IMG/VR virus record: IMGVR_UViG_3300042988_001700
Span: 1-64,000 of that record
Strand: one strand, 5' to 3'
DNA: 64,000 bases
Source of the DNA: a virus
Of the stretch, positions 1 through 11,600 are shown in pieces. Each line of letters opens with the position of its first letter. Position 1 is the first letter of the stretch. The notes beneath the pieces are model-generated. The model was not told the origin of the DNA, made no database searches, and saw only the letters and a program-made list of their open reading frames with translations. The translations under genes were made by a program, and so were the position numbers.

Positions 1-925
1 CTCTTCTTAAAGCATTAACGTATTCGTCGTTCGTTTGTCCCTTTATGGCTGTTAGGTTCTCTAACGTTATATCTGCATCAGTAAGTCCTTCTGCAATCAA
101 CTGCCCTTTAAGAATGTCTCCTATGGCCTTCCCTTCGTTTAGCTTGTTGATGGCGTTATTGTATAGGGTAAGATTCTTTCCGAGATCCTGGGCGAGCTTT
201 TGCTGCTTTCTGGTGTTTTCCTGTATCGCTGGCAAGTTGTCGGTCGTTCGCTTACTTGTCGCTGAAATGTGTTGTTTCTTTAAGGCGTTTGCCCTATTAA
301 GATCATCGTTGACGCTCTTAAAAGCCCCAAACGCGGCCTGAACGTCTTTAGCGATAGGGGTTTCGGGTGCAATGGCGAATGTGTTTGAGACGACTTCTGA
401 TCGGTAGGCGTCAGCCGGTGCACCAGCTATCATCTGTCTTTGGCGAGTTTCTCCTGATATCGCATTTGCTTTTGCAACATCTTCTCTAAATTTTTGAACT
501 CCAGTATATACTGCCTGGTAATACTGGTGCGGAAGGAATTGCCCGGTTTCTTGGTCGTAGAACAACTCTTTTGGCGGTATCCAAGAGTCGATTCCCTGAC
601 CATGAGTATCTTTGTCATCCTTGTACGTTTCTACTGCGCTTTTATAAATGCCATCGGCAGCCTTTGTTCCAGAAGCAAGAAGCTGTTCGTACATTCCGCG
701 CATTCTCTTTTGAGCATCGCGGCGCTGTTGATCTATTGCCGCCTGGGTAGCGACTTGTTGGTTTGCAGCATTACCAAGCACAGACTTTTCGGCAAACGAC
801 TTATACGCTGGCATAGGAATAGGCTGCGATATAGGTTCCTGAGAAGGAAACGTCTTCTCAAGATTTGGATACTTCGAAGTCGGCATAAAAGTTATTGTTG
901 TAGAGGGAACTGCTGCTGTGGGCAT
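1..925 (-). CDS. Partial virion-associated protein, C-terminus beyond window
   Basis: A minus-strand reading frame starts with ATG at 925 and stays open to base 1, giving at least 308 residues with the C-terminus cut by the window edge. The protein is rich in Gln, Lys and Ala, looks mostly helical, has no signal peptide and shows no motif I recognise. It is the last gene seen in the leftward structural series, directly after two other large proteins of virion type, with 1 bp between its start and the upstream stop. By position it is probably an internal or ejected virion protein, but this is inference only. Confidence 0.7.
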   Translation of the reverse strand, partial: MPTAAVPSTTITFMPTSKYPNLEKTFPSQEPISQPIPMPAYKSFAEKSVLGNAANQQVATQAAIDQQRRDAQKRMRGMYEQLLASGTKAADGIYKSAVETYKDDKDTHGQGIDSWIPPKELFYDQETGQFLPHQYYQAVYTGVQKFREDVAKANAISGETRQRQMIAGAPADAYRSEVVSNTFAIAPETPIAKDVQAAFGAFKSVNDDLNRANALKKQHISATSKRTTDNLPAIQENTRKQQKLAQDLGKNLTLYNNAINKLNEGKAIGDILKGQLIAEGLTDADITLENLTAIKGQTNDEYVNALRR

Positions 926-926
926 A

Positions 927-2000
927 TTATTTACTCCATCTTGCCAAACGTGATTGTCTGTTTTGGCTGCTCGTTGCGCCCGGAGAAGTCAACGCTGAAA
1001 CAAGGTTGTTTCTCATAGCAGTAACAGCGGCCAATTTTTTTGAATTTGCATTTTCAATATCTTTTAAAGCCGTATCCGAAGTTGCTTTTCTTCTAGCTAT
1101 ATCTGAATTTACCAAAGCCTCTTGCTGTGCTATAATTCTCGAATTTCTGTTATACGTCCAGACGGCAAGCTCTCTCTCGTACTTCTCCAAAGCCTGCTTG
1201 CGAGCCTCTCTGTCAGCTTCAATAGCGTCATTGTATCCGAATATACCCTGAATAAGCCCGATTCCTGCATTGACAACTCCACCAACAATTCCGCCAGTTT
1301 TCAGGCCATTAACAAATCCATCTGTGCTTTTACCCCATATATAATTTACTTGATCATCACTGGCACCGAACATCTTTGCAAGGTATCCGGCTGGGTTAAT
1401 GAAGTCTTGAGTCGAAACGTCGGTATTCTTTCCACTTTTTGAGGCTGCCGATCCAGCACCAACACCAGCCATTGTGGTTCCCGGGCTAGCTCCGCCAGAT
1501 AAAACAGTTGAAACAGCGCCACCTATTAATCCAGTATTCGGATTGTTAATAAGTGTTTTTTTGTCCAATGAACTACCAATTTTTCCAAACGTACTCCCTT
1601 TTATTCCAGCCCCAACGACTGATGGCATGTTTGCGAGATAGTCGTCTATGAACGGTTTTGTTTCGCTCCCTGGGACCATCCAATATTTACCTTCTTCTTG
1701 CCATTTTGCTAATTTCGAATTGTATTCATTAAGAGCCGTCTCGGGGTTCTTTGCCATGTTGGAAGCAAGAACGTTTCCTCCAATATCTTTTACTTGTTTC
1801 CACAGCTCGGTCCCGAAAGAACTTTCGCTTTTTGCTGTTTCTGGCGTTATTTCATAAGTTGCAGCTTTGTTTTTTGCCATATCTATAGTTTCGCCATTAC
1901 CGCCAGACACAGGCTTATCAGATACGCTTGCTGATGGTGTTTTGAGAGAATCATTAATACTTGTAAGGCTAACAGATGGTTTTATTGTTACAACGGCCAT
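927..2000 (-). CDS. Probable internal virion protein
   Basis: This 357-residue protein starts at ATG 2000 behind a GGGAG ribosome site. The first 100 residues are polar. The middle (about 130-250) is Gly/Ala/Ser-rich with hydrophobic stretches such as GGIVGGVVNAGIGLIQGIFG. The C-terminal 110 residues form a charged Ala/Arg/Gln-rich probable helix or coiled coil. A glycine-rich hydrophobic centre followed by long helices is common in podovirus ejection proteins that cross membranes, and its place between two other large late genes fits. No family was recognised, so the function is inferred from composition and position. Confidence 0.65.
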   Translation of the reverse strand: MAVVTIKPSVSLTSINDSLKTPSASVSDKPVSGGNGETIDMAKNKAATYEITPETAKSESSFGTELWKQVKDIGGNVLASNMAKNPETALNEYNSKLAKWQEEGKYWMVPGSETKPFIDDYLANMPSVVGAGIKGSTFGKIGSSLDKKTLINNPNTGLIGGAVSTVLSGGASPGTTMAGVGAGSAASKSGKNTDVSTQDFINPAGYLAKMFGASDDQVNYIWGKSTDGFVNGLKTGGIVGGVVNAGIGLIQGIFGYNDAIEADREARKQALEKYERELAVWTYNRNSRIIAQQEALVNSDIARRKATSDTALKDIENANSKKLAAVTAMRNNLVSALTSPGATSSQNRQSRLARWSK

Positions 2001-2014
2001 ATTTAATTTCTCCC

Positions 2015-5000
2015 TTAAAATTTACCCTTGATTGATTCTGGGTATGTATCAAAAGTTAATTTTACTTGTTTCCCGTCGGCGTCGTAAACAATAAACGGTT
2101 GAGCATAGCTTGTTACATTTAGAGTAACGCCCTGGGTATGAGCGGCTTTTCCAACACTTACCGGATCGCCAAACAATGAATTTTTTGCTGGGATAGTATA
2201 GGTATATCCGTTATATACAAAAGAACTTCCCCTGTTATCTTCTGCCCATGTTTTGAACTCGTTGTTAAACGATACTGTAGTTCCATCAGACTTATTTGGC
2301 TCGTAAATTGTATCGTTAAACCTTGTTCTAAAACTCCAATTTTCTCCGCCATTACTACCATTTGTTTTGTATTCTTTTGATCCAGTGTTTCCGTTTCTCT
2401 GGTCGTCCGACATAACAAATTTTTCGGGCGGTTTTACTACCGTTGCGTCGATAACGGAGTCAGGGATCTTACCTTGTGATGGATCTATTTTTGAGGTGTC
2501 AATTTGATATGTTTTCTGGTCTACATACGGCTTGAATTCTTCAGTAAAATTCAATATTTTCCCATCGTCTCCTATTCTGTATTTTGATCCATCTCCCCAT
2601 GCTGATTGGAATTCGGATAGATTCATCGGGGAACCCTTGATTGCCGTACTTAACTGCATGTAGATATTTCTTGCGTCAAGTCCACTCGATTTTTTGATAG
2701 AAGTATTTCCATCCTTATCGTACACCAAGAATTGACCGGCTGGAATAGGTGTATTTTCGTCTCCCTGTTGGCTTCCCGCTGGATATGTCCCGGCTGAAAA
2801 GTTGTCGGCTATGTTATCCTGAACGTCTCCACCGTTACCATCGAAATAGGTCTTCCAATCGCCCGATTCATACGCGGCATTATAATCAGTCATGTTATTA
2901 AAGACGGTCCCTTGCGCAACCTTTGTCGTTCCAAATTTATCTTTTAGGAATGATTGAATATCGGGATATCCCTTTTTTTTGGAATAATCTTCTCTCTCAG
3001 AAGCAGTTGCATCATTCCACGCTGCTTGGGCTGCGCCAAACGTTATTTGCGACTTTTCTCCGGTTACTGCGTCGGTATATTCAAATGGTTTTCCATTAAC
3101 CTTAACGACTTGGTTGTCGTATCCATCAGGTTTGTTTCCTTCGGTATCATAAGAAATATTGTTTCCGTTGAAATCGGTAAATTTAAAGTATGTGTCGGGA
3201 TCATTCCACGGCCAATCTATTACGGCACCCTCAAGCACTTTTCCATCAGAATCAATTTGCCCCTTATTGTTCAGCTCCTCTATAGTAGCAATCGCCATAC
3301 CTTCCCATCCCGGGGTGTCTTTCATATTTTCAAGAGAAGAAGAATAATTATATTTCCACTTTTCAAAGATAGCTTTTGATTCCGTCTTGGCATATCCAGT
3401 ATCCCAAACCTTATTGATATAGTCGTTGATTTTCTGTTGGTCGTTAATATTTTCAGACAGTGGATCTATCCCAAGGAATCCCGCTGCGGCGTTTCTGATC
3501 TTATTATCATTTAGAACAAAAGCATGTCCACCCTGAACGTCTTCGGTCCCGAACGTTTCAAAAGCATTACCAATCAGCTTTTCAAGATTCCCGGCGAATG
3601 TATCAGTATTTCCGACCTGATAGGCATTAATTCTGTTCTGTATTTCAGCGGTTATTGCCGCTTTTCCTTCTGGCGTTTTATCATCGGCGTTTATAGCAGA
3701 AGCAACGTCGGATCTTATTGTGGCATCGTTCGCTATTTCGTCAAAAGAGTTCTTTCCGCCACTATAAAGCATCGCGATTCGACTTGTTATTGAATTGTTG
3801 GATGAAGCATCGACTTCGCTTTGACGTTTTAGATCAAGATATTTCCGCTCTTTAATAAGCTCGGAAAGGTCTGGCGGTGTTCCGCCAAACTTCTGAACGT
3901 ACATATCCTGAAGAGTTTTAAGACCTTCAGGAGTGGTTGGATCGTAATAATTAAGCGCCCTCGTCCAGTCAGCGTCCCTTGTCGTCTGGTTGAATTTTTC
4001 GGCTGTTTGACCGTAATTAAAAACGTCTTTGGCTGCATTCTGAGCATTTGACATCTGGCTTTCAGCTATTGTTCCAAGCAGGTTCGAGCGCCCGGTGTTG
4101 CTTGTTCTATCAACCTCAAACATAAGTCGGCGTTTCGCGCTGTCTGACATATTTGGATCATTCGATATCTTTGAATATGTCGCCCTTGAATTGGCCGCGT
4201 CAGCCGCGTCGTAATTCATAAGAAGCCTATCGGCAATCAATTTGTCTGTTGGACTCATACCGTTCATTACATCGACCAGCTTCTTATAAGCGTCTTCGTA
4301 TCCCGTTTTAAACTGACTATCATCCAGCTTTACAGGCTCAACGGGTGTGGGAGCAGGAGCTGGTGCCGGGGTGACGGGTGTCTGGTCGATTGGAATAGTA
4401 ATTTGTGGAGTAACATTATTCGTATCGGTCTTTGTTCCTGTGACCATCTTTGAAACGTCCGTCGTTACGGGTGCCCCAATGGTCATCTGCGGAACAATAG
4501 GAGTGGTTGGAGTAACGGCACCTATCGCTGTTTTTGTCTCTACAGGTGGCTTCGGTAATGCGAGAGAAGGGTTATCCATTATCCTTTGAAGGTCGTTTGG
4601 CGCTACGGTAGCCGGTGAATTATATGAGTTAAAGACTGGCGGAAGAATGGAATTTGTCGGTGTTGTTGGGTTAATTACTTCGTTTGGAACTGTTTTTGGT
4701 GGCGTGTAATTTGCGTAAGAAGGAATCATATCAAGGTTATGCTGTTCGGTTGGGTTTAATCCACCCTCTTTAAACCCGGGCAAGCCATTTTTCTCAATCT
4801 GTGAAAGTTGTCGTTGCTGATCTTCTGTTTTTGGGACAACCAACCCCTTGGTTTGATCGGCTGGAATTATCTGTCTTCCGCCAATAACGTCAAAACCAAG
4901 TTCTCCCTCATGATAGACTGCCGGTTTCTTCCCCGAAAAATCAATTGCTGCCGGTTTGTCTGGTTCAACTACACCATTCGCCCCGGAACCAGTGTAAAAA

Positions 5001-5137
5001 GGAGCATTGTTCTGCATAGCTCCATTAAATGGGATCGTATTTCCATTCCGCCTACCCCCGGAGCCTATAATCGTAACCTGGTCAGGCACCGCCTTCGTCT
5101 GCTTCATGTAATCTTTAGCCCATTTTGGTCTATCCAT
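2015..5137 (-). CDS. Large virion protein, probable internal or ejection protein
   Basis: This is a 1,040-residue protein starting at ATG 5137 behind GGGAG. Around residues 60-130 it has the pattern YHEGELGFDV, then GGRQIIPA and GFKEGGLN, which resembles the HEGE...GG modules often found in phage virion proteins. Residues about 140-270 are Pro/Thr-rich (many TPTTP and APAPAP runs), followed by a long polar, Asp/Asn-rich region without cysteines, like an extended structural protein. It is flanked by other large late genes on the same strand. No enzymatic motif such as a lysozyme or peptidase was recognised. The role is inferred. Confidence 0.65.
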   Translation of the reverse strand: MDRPKWAKDYMKQTKAVPDQVTIIGSGGRRNGNTIPFNGAMQNNAPFYTGSGANGVVEPDKPAAIDFSGKKPAVYHEGELGFDVIGGRQIIPADQTKGLVVPKTEDQQRQLSQIEKNGLPGFKEGGLNPTEQHNLDMIPSYANYTPPKTVPNEVINPTTPTNSILPPVFNSYNSPATVAPNDLQRIMDNPSLALPKPPVETKTAIGAVTPTTPIVPQMTIGAPVTTDVSKMVTGTKTDTNNVTPQITIPIDQTPVTPAPAPAPTPVEPVKLDDSQFKTGYEDAYKKLVDVMNGMSPTDKLIADRLLMNYDAADAANSRATYSKISNDPNMSDSAKRRLMFEVDRTSNTGRSNLLGTIAESQMSNAQNAAKDVFNYGQTAEKFNQTTRDADWTRALNYYDPTTPEGLKTLQDMYVQKFGGTPPDLSELIKERKYLDLKRQSEVDASSNNSITSRIAMLYSGGKNSFDEIANDATIRSDVASAINADDKTPEGKAAITAEIQNRINAYQVGNTDTFAGNLEKLIGNAFETFGTEDVQGGHAFVLNDNKIRNAAAGFLGIDPLSENINDQQKINDYINKVWDTGYAKTESKAIFEKWKYNYSSSLENMKDTPGWEGMAIATIEELNNKGQIDSDGKVLEGAVIDWPWNDPDTYFKFTDFNGNNISYDTEGNKPDGYDNQVVKVNGKPFEYTDAVTGEKSQITFGAAQAAWNDATASEREDYSKKKGYPDIQSFLKDKFGTTKVAQGTVFNNMTDYNAAYESGDWKTYFDGNGGDVQDNIADNFSAGTYPAGSQQGDENTPIPAGQFLVYDKDGNTSIKKSSGLDARNIYMQLSTAIKGSPMNLSEFQSAWGDGSKYRIGDDGKILNFTEEFKPYVDQKTYQIDTSKIDPSQGKIPDSVIDATVVKPPEKFVMSDDQRNGNTGSKEYKTNGSNGGENWSFRTRFNDTIYEPNKSDGTTVSFNNEFKTWAEDNRGSSFVYNGYTYTIPAKNSLFGDPVSVGKAAHTQGVTLNVTSYAQPFIVYDADGKQVKLTFDTYPESIKGKF

Positions 5138-5156
5138 AATGCTCCCTTATACTGTT

Positions 5157-5573
5157 TTACTTGTCCGATGTGCTTTTTTCAGAAATCAAAGGAAACATCC
5201 ATTCCCCGTAAAGAGAGGGAACGCCCTTTTCCTTTTTAAACAAATCGGGACTTATCGGATAAATTTCAACTTCAACTTTTTCGTCAAGATACTTGTCGTT
5301 GTTGTCAATATCAGCCTTAAACTGTTCGACAACGGAATCGTAAATGTCTTTCGGGCGACCGCTTTCGCATCCCATCTCCTTAAGCCGATCCCGAAACGCC
5401 TTAAGATTGACATCTTCCCCCTCGCGAACACTTTTGGCTTCAGGTTCAAGATACCGCTTATTGCGAGACAAACAATAGACGAATTCTCCTGAATACTGGA
5501 CATTCGTATTAAGAGTCCCGACAACGCCACTCGAAGACTGAACTACATCTCTTTTCGATAACGAGATTTTCAT
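5157..5573 (-). CDS. Hypothetical protein
   Basis: A 138-residue protein starting at ATG 5573 behind a good GGAGAG site. It is soluble and charged, has no signal peptide or membrane segment, and has a Val-Glu-Val-Glu-rich segment near residue 105. It lies between the giant fibre gene and the 1,040-residue virion protein in the same direction, with about 90 bp of AT-rich spacer upstream. Its position suggests a virion or assembly role, such as a fibre chaperone, but nothing in the sequence proves it. Confidence 0.6.
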   Translation of the reverse strand: MKISLSKRDVVQSSSGVVGTLNTNVQYSGEFVYCLSRNKRYLEPEAKSVREGEDVNLKAFRDRLKEMGCESGRPKDIYDSVVEQFKADIDNNDKYLDEKVEVEIYPISPDLFKKEKGVPSLYGEWMFPLISEKSTSDK

Positions 5574-5642
5574 ACTCTCTCCTTTAATTGTTTAAACGCA
5601 ACACTACTAATATAGTAATAAATTAATTCATGCCTTTCGTTT

Positions 5643-5660
5643 TATGATAAAAATATCATA
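5643..5660 (-). other. AT-rich hairpin after the fibre gene
   Basis: A perfect 7-bp inverted repeat (TATGATA, AAAA loop, TATCATA) sits immediately after the stop codon of the giant fibre gene. It could be a weak transcription stop or an RNA-stabilising hairpin. The stem is almost all A-T and lacks a clear U-run, so it is not called a terminator. Confidence 0.35.
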
Positions 5661-8600
5661 TCAATTGAAATGAACATTTATAAACGTTAGTGCCCCGTTG
5701 GCAGATCCGTTTGCCTCTGGGTGTCCACACTCTCTCCAGTGCTGAACGGTTGATGGTGTATTTTCTTGTGTTACCCTACCAGAAGTGCTTGTTGATACAG
5801 AGCAAACATACCCCATTGTTAGTGTTAGTCCTGCTTCCGGAAGAGCTTCTGCTCTACCAGAACAGACAATCCAGACAGAGTTTCCGCTTGTTGCGTCAGC
5901 ATAAACAATTCCAATAGGCATATCGGCTGAATTTCCACTGGTCGGGCACTTATAAACCCTTCCACCTGTTCCACCCTGAAGAAAGCAAACAACTTCTCCT
6001 TTTGCGAGATTTTCTCCAGCAGTGTACAATATCGCCCTTCCGCCTTCATCTGTTTCCATCGTTCTTGAACCGATATATACCTTTGGGCTTGTTAATGATA
6101 TTGAAGTTGCATGTGTTATTGTCGCGCAAGTAATCGTTCCGTCAACCTGAAGACCTCCCGCAAGATAACTTTTTGCTGCCCACGCCGAATAAATAGGGTA
6201 TTGATTAGTTACGGTTGCTTCTCCATCGGCAACATTAGGAGACTCAATTTTGATACCGTAACTATTTATTATAGTGCTGGTGGTTGTGTTGTGGTATGGC
6301 CTAAGTCTTATTCCGTATGAATTTGTTGTTGTAGCTGTACTGCCGCCAGGATAGGTGTAGGCGTGACCATGATATATCAACAATCCCGTTAGTGCGTCTA
6401 GCGATCCATTATCATCTGGATACCCCCTTAGTACCACTATTTCGGCACCAGCAAAAGCTCCATTTACTCCATTTGTAACCGTTTTCCCTGACGATATTGA
6501 TATATCAGCTATTATATAAAACGGATTTACATATTTAGTTGTAATATCGTTTGTAAAAACGCCTTTGTTTGATAGGGTTAATCCATACGGGGTATTATTT
6601 GTTGTTTCAGAATCTATGTATGTATAGGATAATAGCCTTAAAGAAGATCCGTTATCAACGATATTGCTATCACCGACAGCACCAGTTGCTCCTGTAGTGT
6701 ATTTAAGTAAATAGTTATCGGTTCCCGTTCCAGAAACACCGCCCATATCAACAATCAATTCAGCCGGGGTTCTAAAATCAATATTGTTAGCCGAATCAAG
6801 CGTTAATATTTTTGAAGCCGTTGTTCCCTCATTAACGGGACTTACATAATTCAATATTCCAGTATAACCTATTTTGAATCTTTCGATAGGCCCACTGTTA
6901 TTATTGTCGGAAGTACAAAAAGAAAAATACGTCGGACGACCACTTCCGCCGAAATCAGCAGCAGCCTTTACGTCGATTCTCGCGCACTCACCAATACCAT
7001 AGGTGCTGGAATCCCTAGACCTAACAACAAAGCTCCCCAAATATTTTGACGACGTTATATCTGTGTCGCCACACTCTAAAACTACTTTTGAATAAGTTCC
7101 CCAATCATTATATACCCATAAGTACGGACCCCTAACCTCAACAGAACCATCGTAATCAATAAACATTGCGAGGTGGTCGGTTTCGCTAAATCCATCGTGA
7201 GTATAAAATTGGTGTCGAGTATAATCGCTGGCAGTAGATGATATTGAATAATAGTTCGCGTTTCTAAAATCAGTATCTTCTATCTCCATTTCAATACCGA
7301 GCCACGAATCGGTTGCAACGTTTCGAACCTCAAACGAATGCGTAGGTGAAGGAGAATTTATCCCAAAACACTTGTTGAATAAAGAAAAATACCCCTCATC
7401 TGTTAATGTTGGGCTTAACAAACTAAATGTTGCCAATGAACTATTGGCAGCCGCCGCACTATGCTCTATGGTGAATGCGCCCCTTCCGTTAGAGGAAGCG
7501 TGCGTTAGTGTTCCAGAAGCATTATGATAAGCATTAAACCCTATGTATCCGAGAGTATCGTTTCCTGTCCCTGGCGATTGATCTATCATTATTTGGTTTC
7601 TTGCAGTAGCGATATTTTGAACTATATGAACTCTAGCAAGAGGAGTAACTGTTCCTATTCCAAAATTTCCACCATTTAACATTGTGGCCAAGGCTTTGTT
7701 ATCTTCTTGATTCATTAAATACCAAGAAGTTGAACCAGAATATGAATAGTTAATTGTCGCACTGGCAAAACCATATTTTATAGTTTCAAAATTAAGAAAA
7801 TAGTTAAGAGCAAGAGAAGTGCTTCCACCAAAAACTTGAAATCTATACGACGGGTCTCCGCACACACCAACATTTCCATTTCCGCGAATTGAAACTATAG
7901 GAGAAGATATTGAAGTTGTGTCCCACAAAGAAACATTTAATTGTGTTTTACCATAATCCGAATCTTCATATTTTTGAAGACCGAAATTTGCCTGCATTCT
8001 CTGGACGGGGTCATTCTCAAATCTCTGAATAATAAATATGTCTTCGTTGGCTAAAAGTTGGTGGGTAGATGGAACCTGTGTGCCATTTACTTGTAATTTT
8101 GCTAATGGAGAAAGAGTATTTATACCAATCCCACTACTTGGGGTTATATACACAAAACTATTTGATACAGAATCAGAACCTATAAATATTCCAGTAGATG
8201 TATTGTCAAGAATATATCCAGCAGATATGGGGACACTTGTTGGCGTTGATCCATCACCAATACCAAAATCAATTGCTCTTCCACCAGACCCCGACGTTCC
8301 AACCCTCAATGCGTTAGATCCTGCGGCTGCGGTATATACTTTTAATATTGCATCAGACGCAGCTACACCTATTCCAACCATCGTTCCGGCTGCGTCGGTG
8401 TATATATTTGAATCGCCTAAAGTAGAAGTTGTTGCAAAACGAGGAATTCTGTATTGAGTTCCAGATAAAGCCCCAGCTCCTCCGATATCAGATAGAATTT
8501 CGGCTCCTGTTCTGTATTTTAATTGACCAGAACTTGAAACTATTATTTTATCAACATCAGTAGTTTCGTGAGCTATTGATCCTAAAGTCAAGTCCCCGGC

Positions 8601-11600
8601 ATTTGTCAAAGACATTGGATATCCTGCAACGGCGCTATTATCTATTGCCGTCGAAGTGATCCAATAGAAGGAATTAGATGTATGACCGAATCCACAATAC
8701 AAATTATCAGATGATTTATCCCAAAGCATTACGCTATCATTGGTATTAAAATACAAAGATTTTAACCATCCTGCTGTTGTCCAAGATGAACTGGAACCTA
8801 AAGATAGCCTTACGTTCGAATCGGGAGTTGCCCCTATTCCAACAAAATTATTTGAATAGATTCCGCCAGCAGCAACTATAGATAATTGTCCTGCATTTGA
8901 TACGCTGAAATCGGAGTAATATGTAGCAGAACCATTATCTACATTATATGTGAGCCTTAAACAATCTCCCGTAGCAGAATTAATCTCTACCTGCTTATCA
9001 GGAGCAGATGTATTAAACCCGAAATATCCGCTTCCAATAAATCTTCCTAAAAGTGTATTATTGTTTGTAAAATCAATAACGGGTTTTGTTGTTGTTATTG
9101 CCGTTATTGTTGTTCCGTTTTGTTTTGATCCTCTGATATTTATTGCAGCCACTGTTTGTCCTAAACCATCAGTTGCACCAAGTATTCCAAATAACATTAC
9201 GGGGTTTCTATCATCTTCTGAAGTGGCCCCCATAATAGTAGCACCACCCTTTGATGTGTCTTGTGTATCTATACTAAAAAAAGCATGTGTGGGCAATACT
9301 GTCGTTATTCCATGTGTTAATCCATCACATGTAAGACTGAACCAATGAGTAGCGTCATCGGATGCCCTTCTGAGTTCTACAAAAGAAACAGGTGTAGGTG
9401 CCCCAATACCAACACGTCCATTGCTACGTATAGAAACAAGCGGAGAAGATATCGAAGTTGTATCCCACAGAGAAATGTTTAATTGAGTTTTTCCATAACT
9501 ACCAGTTTCATATTTTTGAAGACCGAAATTTGCCTGCATTCTCTGGACGGGGTCATTCTCCCATTTCTGCAAAATAAAAATATCTTCATTTGCTATTAAC
9601 TCTTCGTCACTTGTTACTATTGTTCCATTTGCTTGTAATTTTGCTAATGGAGAAAGAGTATTTACACCAATACCAGCGCTCGGGGTTATATATAAATAGC
9701 TATTTGATATAGTTGCCGAACCTATAAATATTCCGGTAGAAGTGTTGTCAAGTATATACCCGGCAGACACTGGAACGCTTGCCGGGGTTGATCCGTCTCC
9801 AATCCCAAAATCAATTGCTCTACCACCAGATCCTGACGTTCCTATTCGTAAAGCGTTGGACCCCGAAGCTGCGGTATACACTTTTAATATCGCGTCAGAT
9901 GCAGCTACACCTATTCCGACCATCGTTCCCGCTGCATCGGTGTATATATTTGAATCTCCCAGCGTACTCGTTGTAGCGAATCTTGGGATTCGGTATTGCG
10001 TTCCAGCTATTGCGCTTGCCGGGGCGATTCCAAGCGTTGATAGCGATTGGTATTTAACGTCTGTTCCATCACTCGAAACAATTGTACCAATAGTTCCCAA
10101 AGCAAGTTTTGTCCACTTTGGTGTTGATCCAATTCCAGCTATTAAATCTCCACGGCTAACAGTTCCACCAGTAGTATCATAATGATATATTGACAGCAAG
10201 TTGTGTGTTGTTGGTTTCCAAGTTTCTGGCGCTGCGTGAACATGGTCTCGCCTTGCAGCGGTTGACGCGCTCCCGGCAAGCGCGGTATCGTTTTCTGTAA
10301 TCGTACTCGGAACAGTAGCGTCAAACAATGCTTTGTATCCAGGCTCAACATCTCCATAGGCAACACCAACATAGTTTATTAATCCAGTTGTTGGAACGCT
10401 AATAGCCATACCAGCCCATGCCGGTGACGCCCCTTGCGCCGTTATCATCATTCCTCTTGCAATTGATATCCCGGCTATAGCGGTAAGGTCTGCGTCGGCG
10501 GCTTGCGCTCCGACATCACTATACGTTAAACCGTGAGCTGCCCATACAATATCAGTTCCATTTGATTTTATAAAATACCCATTAGTACCTAATGCTAACT
10601 TTTTCCACTTTACCGTTTCCTCTTGTGCAGTAATAAGATCACCACGAACGGGAGAACCTGTTATCGTATCTGGGTGAGAACTTGACAACAAATCGTGGTC
10701 TGTTACCGGGGTTGTTCCGTCTGAAGCTATTGTTATTTGACTATCTGTATGAGTTACCGTTACACCGGTGCTTCCAATAATGCTTTTGTATGCCCAAGAG
10801 TTACCGGCTGCATTCACTGCAACAACATTGTTTGAAGATCCTATTCCGGTCAATCCGCCAACAGATAGCGTTCTGTCTTCCGACAATAAGCCACCGCCGG
10901 ATATTGGAGATATAGTATTTAAAGTTATCGGATTCGCGTCTATTCTCGTCCTATAATACGACCCTGTTCCAATATAGGAAAATGAATAATCACTCATTAT
11001 TTCGAACGTATCATTTTCGGCAAGAATCGCGGAAGGACCAAGAACAGCTCTTTTTGCCGTCAAAAAAGACCCGTCAAGAAGATCTGTTGTTCCAAGATTC
11101 TGGAAATATTCTCCTATTTTAATTTGAGAAGTTGGACCCGAACTCGGACTCGCAGATGGACTTGCCGACATGCTGTGCGAAGGACTCGATGATGGTGACG
11201 GAGAAGAAGATGGGCTTGACGATATACTTGCCGATGGAGATTGACTTGGGCTATGCGACGGACTCGCGGATCTACTTGTCGAAGGACTCGAAGACGGGCT
11301 TGAAGATGGAGACGAAGAAACGCTTGTCGATGGGCTACTCGACGGTGACTGTCCAGACGGGCTTGTTGACGGGCTACTTGACGGGCTTGACGAAGGTGAT
11401 GGTGAAGACGACGGGCTTAATGATGGCGACGCGCTGGCGCTTGAAGACAAAGAAGAACTCGGACTAGAAGACGGAGACGGGCTTGACGATGGACTACTGC
11501 TCGGACTTGTGCTTGGACTTGCACTTGGAGATAAAGATGGGCTCGGAGACGACGAAGGGCTATTTGACGCACTAATCGACGGACTTGTTGACGGAGACGC

